Source: Ilumatobacteraceae bacterium
Lineage (GTDB): Bacteria > Actinomycetota > Acidimicrobiia > Acidimicrobiales > Ilumatobacteraceae
Direction: 5' to 3'
Length of the DNA stretch: 10,106 nt
Assembly: GCA_016650435.1 (NCBI GenBank)
Contig: JAENVT010000103.1
Span: 1 to 10,106 of the forward strand
Program-made: the position numbers and the translations under genes
The notes under the pieces: generated by a model
Databases searched by the model: none
The model's input: the letters and a program-made list of their open reading frames with translations, nothing else
What the model was told of the DNA's origin: nothing
Shown here: piece after piece, positions 6,028-10,106 of the stretch
Numbering within the stretch: position 1 is the stretch's first letter
How the letters are laid out: each line of letters begins with the position of its first letter

Positions 6028-7290
6028 ATGGATTCCGACCGGATAGTTATCCGACGCGCCGCGCCCCTGCACGGCGAGGTCGTGGTGCCCGGCGCCAAGA
6101 ACTCAGTGCTCAAGCTGATGGCTGCGACGTTGCTTGCCGACGGCGTGTACCACCTGTCGAATGTGCCGGCCATCGCCGACGTAGCCATCATGAGCGACCT
6201 CCTGGCGGCTATCGGTGTATCGACGTCATTCGACGGCTGCGGATCGATCACCATGACCAATCGTGGCGACATCACTCCGGTCGCACCGTATGAACTGGTC
6301 GAGCGGATCCGCGCTTCCATCAACGTGCTCGGCCCGTTGCTCGGCCGCTGCGGCAAGGTCACGCTGTCGCTTCCCGGTGGCGACGATTTTGGTAGCCGCC
6401 CCATCGACATGCATCTCAAAGGCCTTGAAGCGATGGGTGCGACGTTTGAACTGCAGCATGGATATGTCGAGGCCACCGCCGACCGTCTGCGCGGCGCAGA
6501 CATCACCCTGGAGTTCCCCAGTGTCGGAGCCACGGAAAACATCCTCACCGCGGCAGTTCATGCGAAGGGCACAACCGTCATCGACAACGCGGCCCGCGAG
6601 CCGGAGATCGCCGACCTGTGCGCGATGTTGACGTCGATGGGCGCAGATGTCGAGGGCGCCGGATCGTCGACGCTGATCGTGCACGGAGTCGAGCCCGGTT
6701 CCCTGCACGCCACCGATCACGCGGTGGTCGCGGATCGAATTCAGGCGGCGACCTACCTGGCCGCTGTCGCGGTCTGCGGCGGCGAGGTGGTGCTGCGCGG
6801 TGCGCGGTTCGATCACATGGATATGTTGCTCCGACGGTTTGCCGATATGGGCGTCACGGTCACCTCGGTCGGCGACGGGCTGGCGGTGTGGGCGCACGAA
6901 CGCTTGCGTTCGATCGATGTCGCCACGTTGCCGTATCCCGGAATTGCCACCGACTACAAGCCGTTGATCGTCACGATGTTGTCGGTTGCCGATGGCGTCG
7001 GCATCGTCACCGAGAACTTGTATCCGGGGCGATTCCGCTACGTCGAGGAACTGCAACGACTTGGGGCCGATATTCGAACCGACGGCCATCACGCGGTTGT
7101 TCGCGGTGTCGCGCGGTTGAGTGGCGCCCCTGTGCGCGCTCCCGACATTCGTGCCGGCGCAGCGCTCGTTGTGGCTGGGCTCGCCGCCGAAGGCGAGACG
7201 GTCGTCAGCGCTGTGCATCACGTTGACCGCGGCTACGACGATCTAGTAGGCCGCCTTGTCGGCATCGGTGCCGATATCGAACGTGTCTAG
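6028..7290 (+). CDS. murA: UDP-N-acetylglucosamine 1-carboxyvinyltransferase
   Basis: This 420-residue enzyme transfers enolpyruvate from phosphoenolpyruvate to UDP-GlcNAc, the first committed step of peptidoglycan synthesis in the cytoplasm. The length is typical of the family. The opening [20 protein letters not shown] contains the catalytic Lys24 and Asn25 (E. coli Lys22/Asn23). The loop reads [20 protein letters not shown], so the residue matching E. coli Cys115 is Asp119, as in Mycobacterium tuberculosis MurA; this exchange is known to give fosfomycin resistance. Asp309 in ATDYKPLIV matches the E. coli general base Asp305, and Arg375 and Arg401 ([17 protein letters not shown]) match the conserved arginines. 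The frame is open upstream to 5893, but homology starts at ATG 6028. The stop codon shares the CTAG at 7287-7290 with the convergent small membrane gene. Confidence 0.97.
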   Translation: MDSDRIVIRRAAPLHGEVVVPGAKNSVLKLMAATLLADGVYHLSNVPAIADVAIMSDLLAAIGVSTSFDGCGSITMTNRGDITPVAPYELVERIRASINVLGPLLGRCGKVTLSLPGGDDFGSRPIDMHLKGLEAMGATFELQHGYVEATADRLRGADITLEFPSVGATENILTAAVHAKGTTVIDNAAREPEIADLCAMLTSMGADVEGAGSSTLIVHGVEPGSLHATDHAVVADRIQAATYLAAVAVCGGEVVLRGARFDHMDMLLRRFADMGVTVTSVGDGLAVWAHERLRSIDVATLPYPGIATDYKPLIVTMLSVADGVGIVTENLYPGRFRYVEELQRLGADIRTDGHHAVVRGVARLSGAPVRAPDIRAGAALVVAGLAAEGETVVSAVHHVDRGYDDLVGRLVGIGADIERV

Positions 7291-7451
7291 TTTCGGATCT
7301 TCGGGGGCGGTGGCTTCTGGTCCTTCGCGGCAGGCTTGGCCTGCTCGGCTGCCTCGACTCGCTTGCGGGCCAACATCAGCAAACCCACGATCACGGCTAT
7401 CGGGCCGAGCACCAACAGGATCTCGTCCCACCCTCCCTGGTGAGCGATCAT
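7287..7451 (-). CDS. Small single-span membrane protein
   Basis: From ATG 7451 the product is 54 residues: [20 protein letters not shown], then a hydrophobic run to about residue 28, then [14 protein letters not shown] and a Lys/Pro-rich tail ending PPPPKIRN. A single transmembrane helix (about 10-28) is followed by a positively charged segment, so the C-terminus is probably cytoplasmic. Very short proteins opening with an HQGGWDE(I/L)L-type stretch are familiar from actinobacteria as uncharacterised membrane proteins. Alternative starts are ATG 7469 (60 residues) and TTG 7499 (70 residues); none has a convincing Shine-Dalgarno, but the HQGGWDE segment and membrane helix begin just after 7451. 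The TAG stop overlaps that of murA in one CTAG palindrome. The function is unknown. Confidence 0.7.
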   Translation of the reverse strand: MIAHQGGWDEILLVLGPIAVIVGLLMLARKRVEAAEQAKPAAKDQKPPPPKIRN

Positions 7452-7506
7452 TGCGTGGCCCCGTGCCATCTGACACTTGGGGGAATGACGAGTGACCAAC
7501 GAGACG

Positions 7507-7531
7507 TTGACATAAGTCGCAATCTTACGGT
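7507..7531 (+). promoter_or_regulatory. Possible promoter upstream of the NifU-type gene
   Basis: A perfect TTGACA (7507-7512) lies in the divergent gap 7452-7585 ahead of the nifU-like and GTPase genes. The nearest TANNNT hexamer, TACGGT (7526-7531), is only 13 bases away, too short for a standard sigma-70-type promoter, and no good -10 lies at 16-18 bases. Transcription of the pair must begin in this gap, but the site is uncertain. Confidence 0.25.
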
Positions 7532-7585
7532 TCGTCCTGCTTCAATGACAGGCGGCGGCCTCCAATCGAAAGAAACGTCGACACC

Positions 7586-7813
7586 ATGCGTGCGCAAGTG
7601 GAAGAAACCATCGAAGTCATCCGACCGGCGCTGCAAGCTGACGGCGGCGACATCGTGCTGCGCGACGTCGACGAAGAAACCGGTGTGATCTCGGTGACCC
7701 TCGTCGGAGCCTGCGGCACCTGCCCGGCCAGCACCGGCACTCTGAAGGCCGGCATCGAGCGCATCATGCGCGATCGAATCGACGGTGTGACCGAAGTCGT
7801 CAACATCGACTAG
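7586..7813 (+). CDS. NifU C-terminal-domain (Nfu-type) Fe-S scaffold protein
   Basis: The 75-residue protein is a stand-alone NifU C-terminal domain. It begins MRAQVEETIEVIRPALQADG, continues GDIVLRDVDEETGVISVTLV, and has the metal-binding motif GACGTCPAS with Cys43 and Cys46, followed by the helix TLKAGIERIMRDRI and a closing strand VTEVVNID. Such proteins dimerise and hold an Fe-S cluster between paired CxxC motifs for transfer to target enzymes in the cytoplasm. The size is standard for single-domain Nfu. The Shine-Dalgarno is weak (a purine-rich GAAAGAAA, 7568-7575). The stop codon directly abuts the ATG of the following GTPase gene, so the two are almost certainly co-transcribed. Both would serve enzyme cofactor maturation, one for Fe-S and the other for B12, although no shared target is evident in this window. 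Confidence 0.93.
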   Translation: MRAQVEETIEVIRPALQADGGDIVLRDVDEETGVISVTLVGACGTCPASTGTLKAGIERIMRDRIDGVTEVVNID

Positions 7814-8776
7814 ATGGCAGGCCGGACCCGTCCCGTTGCCGAACTGTTCGGTGCTGCCTGCGATGGAGACCGCGCTGCGCTGGCTCGCCTGCTGTCGCTG
7901 ATCGAACGTGGTGGCGACGAAGCCAAAGAAATCGCCCGCCTGGCACATCCACTCTGTGGCAACGGGTATCTCGTCGGTGTCACCGGGGCGCCGGGTTCGG
8001 GCAAGAGCACGCTGACCAGCGCGACGATCGGTCATCTCCGGGCGCAAGATGTGCAGGTTGCAGTGCTGGCGATCGACCCGTCGTCACCCTTCACGGGCGG
8101 AGCCATCCTCGGCGACCGGGTCCGCATGCAAGACCACGCCACCGATCCCGGCGTCTTCATCCGTTCGATGGCGACCCGCGGTCATCTCGGCGGGCTGTCG
8201 CTGGCGACGCCGGAAGCGGCCCGACTGCTCGACGCGATTGGTCGCCCGTGGACGTTGATCGAGACAGTCGGTGTCGGCCAGGTCGAGGTCGAGATCGCCG
8301 GCAAAGCCGACACGACTGTCGTCGTCGTCAACCCTGGCTGGGGCGATTCGGTACAAGCCAACAAGGCCGGCTTGATGGAAATCGCCGACATCTTCGTCAT
8401 CAACAAGGCCGACCGCAAGGGTGTGGCCGACACGCGGCGCGATCTCGAACAGATGCTCGAACTTTCCGAGATCGACGACAGCGCCTGGCGTCCACCAATC
8501 CTGCCGGTGATAGCCACGACCAACGAAGGCATCGCCGAGTACTGGGCCGCGGTGGTCGCTCACCGCGCGGCTATCGAAGCCTCAGGCGAACTGGCCCGCC
8601 GCCGTGAATTCCGTGTCGGCGAAGAGCTGCGCGAGATCGTCGCCCGCCGCCTCGAACAACGTGCCCGCGAATTGACCACTGGCGAGCGATGGGACCAGTT
8701 GCAACTCGAGGTCGCCGAACACCGCGTCGACCCCTGGACCGCCGCCGACGAAATGCTCAACGGAATCGACGGCTAG
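7814..8776 (+). CDS. meaB: MeaB/ArgK-like G3E-family GTPase (B12-mutase chaperone)
   Basis: The 320-residue protein has the full MeaB layout. An N-terminal helical region with RAALARLLSLIERG precedes the P-loop GAPGSGKST (58-66). LAIDPSSPFTGGAILGDRVR (85-104) follows, then FIRSMATRGHLGGLS (115-129), IETVGVGQVEVEIAG (149-163), the GDSVQANKAGLMEIADIFVI stretch (177-196) and the guanine-specificity motif NKAD (197-200). A helical C-terminal extension, about 270-320, is the dimerisation part. In characterised relatives the protein uses GTP hydrolysis to gate adenosylcobalamin loading and repair of methylmalonyl-CoA or related acyl-CoA mutases; older annotation calls it an LAO/AO transport ATPase. 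It begins directly after the stop of the nifU-like gene (TAGATG). No mutase subunit is visible here, although an enoyl-CoA hydratase-type gene starts 1.2 kb downstream. All key motifs are intact. Confidence 0.93.
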   Translation: MAGRTRPVAELFGAACDGDRAALARLLSLIERGGDEAKEIARLAHPLCGNGYLVGVTGAPGSGKSTLTSATIGHLRAQDVQVAVLAIDPSSPFTGGAILGDRVRMQDHATDPGVFIRSMATRGHLGGLSLATPEAARLLDAIGRPWTLIETVGVGQVEVEIAGKADTTVVVVNPGWGDSVQANKAGLMEIADIFVINKADRKGVADTRRDLEQMLELSEIDDSAWRPPILPVIATTNEGIAEYWAAVVAHRAAIEASGELARRREFRVGEELREIVARRLEQRARELTTGERWDQLQLEVAEHRVDPWTAADEMLNGIDG

Positions 8777-8784
8777 CTCCTCTT

Positions 8785-8957
8785 GCCTCACATGTGAGCC
8801 AGATGTTGCATCGAGCGCGACACCGGACTCACAGTCGCACTATTCCGCCTCACATGTGAGCCAGATGTTGCATCGAGCGCGACACCGGACTCACAGTCGC
8901 ACTATTCCGCCTCACATGTGAGCCAGATGTTGCATCGAGCGCGACACCGGACTCACA
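8785..8957. repeat. 62-bp perfect tandem repeat, 2.8 copies
   Basis: Units begin at 8785, 8847 and 8909, each with GCCTCACATGTGAGCC. The first two are identical over 62 bases; the third matches for 49 bases to 8957 and then diverges. Each unit holds the 12-bp perfect palindrome CTCACATGTGAG (8787-8798, 8849-8860, 8911-8922). In each unit TGTGAGCC (8793-8800 in the first) can pair with GGACTCACA (8825-8833) with one bulged A, and GATG-TTG-CATC can form a small inner hairpin. The array fills the space between the meaB stop and the convergent AbiEi/DUF559 gene, whose stop lies inside the third unit. Identical copies imply recent duplication. The hairpins might also end transcripts from either side. 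Confidence 0.95.
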
Positions 8958-8961
8958 TGTG
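8914..8961. repeat. 48-bp palindrome-ended element, copy A
   Basis: Bounded by ACATGTGAGCC and GACTCACATGTG. ACATGTGAG (8914-8922) and CTCACATGT (8952-8960) are perfect inverted copies, extended by one more pair outward. It is the last, most complete member of the tandem array and has the same length and ends as the copy at 9929-9976, in the same orientation. The interior differs between the copies, but ACACC near the right end is shared. Confidence 0.75.
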
Positions 8962-9873
8962 GCTGATCTGGCGGTCGGTGATTGCCACCAGCAGGGTTGA
9001 AAGGATGTCGTCCATCCGGTCGAGATCGCTCCACCACAGGTCAAGGATCTCCCATCCAAGTCGCCGAAGGCTCCGTTTTCGGGCGGCATCGCGCCGCTGC
9101 GCTTCGGGCGTGGAATGCCATCTCCAGCTCTGGCACTCGATGCCGATTTGCAACTCGGGAATCGCCAAGTCGAGTTCGGCCAGGAGATTCCGACCGTCGT
9201 GAATTGCATATTCGTCGACTGTTGCGATTCCAACATCGGCAAGCACGCGGGACGCGAGACGTTGAAACCAGCTCCGAGGCAACGTCTTGTCTACTCGTTC
9301 GTCCAACGCTCGAATGAGGCGCCGGGTAGCGGAGCTGGTCGGGCGGTCGTATCGAGCCGCTATCTGACGTATCCACGTCGAATTGATTCCATCTCGCATC
9401 GTGCCCTCGAGGGCCTTGATCATCGCCGCGTCTGAGTGCTCGCCGATTTGGATGAGGCACACGGGGACGATCACCGTGGGAATTCCTGTTATGGGAAGTT
9501 GATCAGCGCTGTTGAACACGCGACTGATGTGAATTCGCGCGCCCTGATGTGACTGGCGTCGTTGCTGATATCTCAGAACGACGTGGATCTCGTCGGATCG
9601 ATTGAACCCGTCGAATCCGTGCAACCTGGCGGCAGCCGCGTGCGAGGCGACTCCACGTGTGGCCAAGGTGGCGACCATCACGCGTTGTTGCCATGTGTCG
9701 GGCGTCGATCGGCTTGTCACCACTCGCTTGTCAGAGCGTTGCCACACTCGACTGTCCAGTAGTGCGTTCTGCTGACGCCATCGGAGGCTTTGACGCACTT
9801 GGTTGGTGGAGGCAGCACCATGCTGGGCGGCCATCAGCTGATGAATGTCGGGCTCTGGCGTCGCGGGAGGCAT
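8953..9873 (-). CDS. AbiEi-antitoxin-like / DUF559 (Vsr-fold) protein
   Basis: The 306-residue protein matches a common actinobacterial layout. Residues about 6-50 form a winged-helix start (IHQLMAAQHGAASTNQVRQS). The AbiEi-type segment VASHAAAARLHGFDGF is at 75-90 and IPTVIVPVCLI at about 131-141. Residues about 203-290 form a DUF559-type, Vsr-endonuclease-like domain with LLAELDLAIPELQIGIECQS, the expected His253, and LRRLGWEILDLWWSDLDRM. Asp235 and Glu246 fit the PD-(D/E)XK-like pattern. However, where most relatives read E-x-D-G this one has E-C-Q-S, so nuclease activity is doubtful. Such proteins are usually found without an AbiEii toxin, as here, and their role is unknown. The start is ATG 9873; a TTG at 9903 would add 10 residues. 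The last two codons and the stop come from the 48-bp repeat element. The gene lies between two direct copies of that element, a possible sign of mobility. Confidence 0.82.
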   Translation of the reverse strand: MPPATPEPDIHQLMAAQHGAASTNQVRQSLRWRQQNALLDSRVWQRSDKRVVTSRSTPDTWQQRVMVATLATRGVASHAAAARLHGFDGFNRSDEIHVVLRYQQRRQSHQGARIHISRVFNSADQLPITGIPTVIVPVCLIQIGEHSDAAMIKALEGTMRDGINSTWIRQIAARYDRPTSSATRRLIRALDERVDKTLPRSWFQRLASRVLADVGIATVDEYAIHDGRNLLAELDLAIPELQIGIECQSWRWHSTPEAQRRDAARKRSLRRLGWEILDLWWSDLDRMDDILSTLLVAITDRQISHM

Positions 9874-9928
9874 CAACCAAAGAAGCAACGGTGGCACGCC
9901 CAAACCGGAACCACGCGTTGACGGGACG

Positions 9929-9976
9929 ACATGTGAGCCGGTTCAGTCCCTGACGGGTACACCTGACTCACATGTG
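9929..9976. repeat. 48-bp palindrome-ended element, copy B
   Basis: ACATGTGAG (9929-9937) and CTCACATGT (9967-9975) are 9-bp perfect inverted copies at the ends of a 48-base element with the same length, end sequences and orientation as copy A at 8914-8961. The interior holds CCC-TGAC-GGG, able to form a small hairpin. It occupies most of the gap between the AbiEi/DUF559 gene and the enoyl-CoA hydratase gene. It may be a dispersed REP- or MITE-like element; no target-site duplication is evident. Confidence 0.75.
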
Positions 9977-10006
9977 CGACCTGGGGTTGCGCCGTTGCAG
10001 GTTGCG

Positions 10007-10012
10007 TAGGGT
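10007..10012 (+). promoter_or_regulatory. Candidate -10 box of the enoyl-CoA hydratase gene
   Basis: TAGGGT fits TANNNT and lies 6 bases before ATG 10019, as expected for a leaderless transcript. The intervening GGCGGG could instead act as a weak Shine-Dalgarno. No clear -35 is visible. Confidence 0.35.
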
Positions 10013-10018
10013 GGCGGG

Positions 10019-10106
10019 ATGGGAGAATTGGTGTTGGTCGAACGTCGGGATGATGGCGTGGCCATCGTCACGCTGAACAATCCGAAGGTCAATGCACTCT
10101 CGCAAG
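10019..10106 (+). CDS. Enoyl-CoA hydratase/isomerase (crotonase) family, N-terminal part
   Basis: The visible 29 codons read MGELVLVERRDDGVAIVTLN and then NPKVNALSQ, the first two strands and the LN.P..NALS motif that opens crotonase-superfamily enzymes. These act on acyl-CoA thioesters, typically hydrating trans-2-enoyl-CoA in fatty acid beta-oxidation, with the oxyanion hole formed by two later backbone amides that lie outside the window. The fragment cannot distinguish a stand-alone hydratase from an isomerase or from the N-terminal half of a FadB-like fusion. The start ATG is favoured by the family alignment and by a TANNNT box 6 bases upstream. The gap before it is largely taken up by the 48-bp repeat element. 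Confidence 0.88.
   Translation, partial: MGELVLVERRDDGVAIVTLNNPKVNALSQ

Noticed and set aside
5259..6548. A 429-codon minus-strand frame spanning the transporter start and murA
   Set aside because: It is out of frame with both genes, which carry clear motifs, and its Arg/Ser/Pro-rich translation is typical of a shadow frame.
8785..8957. CRISPR array
   Set aside because: The 62-bp units are identical throughout with no variable spacers, there are fewer than three full copies, and no cas genes are present.
8953..9873. Complete AbiE toxin-antitoxin pair
   Set aside because: No AbiEii-type nucleotidyltransferase gene lies beside it; the domain similarity alone does not make a toxin-antitoxin system.
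8777..10018. Insertion sequence
   Set aside because: No transposase or integrase motif is present and no target-site duplication is evident at the 48-bp elements.

Overview
The window is GC-rich, tightly packed bacterial DNA. A high-GC actinobacterium is the best fit, possibly Acidimicrobiia. Supporting signs are a class II fructose-bisphosphatase (GlpX), a MurA with Asp in place of the usual catalytic Cys, a MeaB-type GTPase, an AbiEi/DUF559-type protein, GTG starts, and TANNNT -10 boxes placed 6-7 bases before several start codons (leaderless genes). The lineage is an inference; there is no rRNA to settle it.

Layout. 1-191 (-): 5' end of glpX, preceded by an 11-bp inverted repeat that overlaps its probable -10 box. 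239-555 (-): two very small ORFs (44 and 24 codons) with unusually strong Shine-Dalgarno sequences, reading toward glpX. 590-638: a compact divergent promoter region. 646-4444 (+): a four-gene run with gaps of 9, 11 and -4 bases, encoding an S9-family serine peptidase, an acidic protein with an internal duplication, a protein ending in a J-like domain, and a small KANL3/TEX30-type alpha/beta hydrolase. 4430-5941 (-): an MFS transporter that overlaps the hydrolase tail to tail and carries an extra N-terminal cytosolic region of about 105 residues. 6028-7290 (+): murA, divergent from the transporter across a short region holding a near-perfect palindrome. 7287-7451 (-): a small single-span membrane protein whose stop codon overlaps that of murA. 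7586-8776 (+): a NifU-type Fe-S scaffold protein abutting a MeaB-like GTPase. 8785-8957: a perfect 62-bp tandem repeat (2.8 copies). 8953-9873 (-): an AbiEi/DUF559-like protein. 9929-9976: a second copy of a 48-bp element also found in the tandem array. 10019-10106 (+): 5' end of an enoyl-CoA hydratase/isomerase gene.

Most of the window is housekeeping or metabolic: gluconeogenesis, peptidoglycan precursor synthesis, Fe-S maturation, and B12-dependent mutase support. The accessory-looking part is 8785-9976, where a nuclease-fold/AbiEi-like gene lies between two directly oriented copies of a 48-bp palindrome-ended element, one of which has expanded into a tandem array and supplies the gene's stop codon. 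The second unusual area is the small-ORF leader and inverted-repeat region upstream of glpX. No complete, clearly new defence system is evident.
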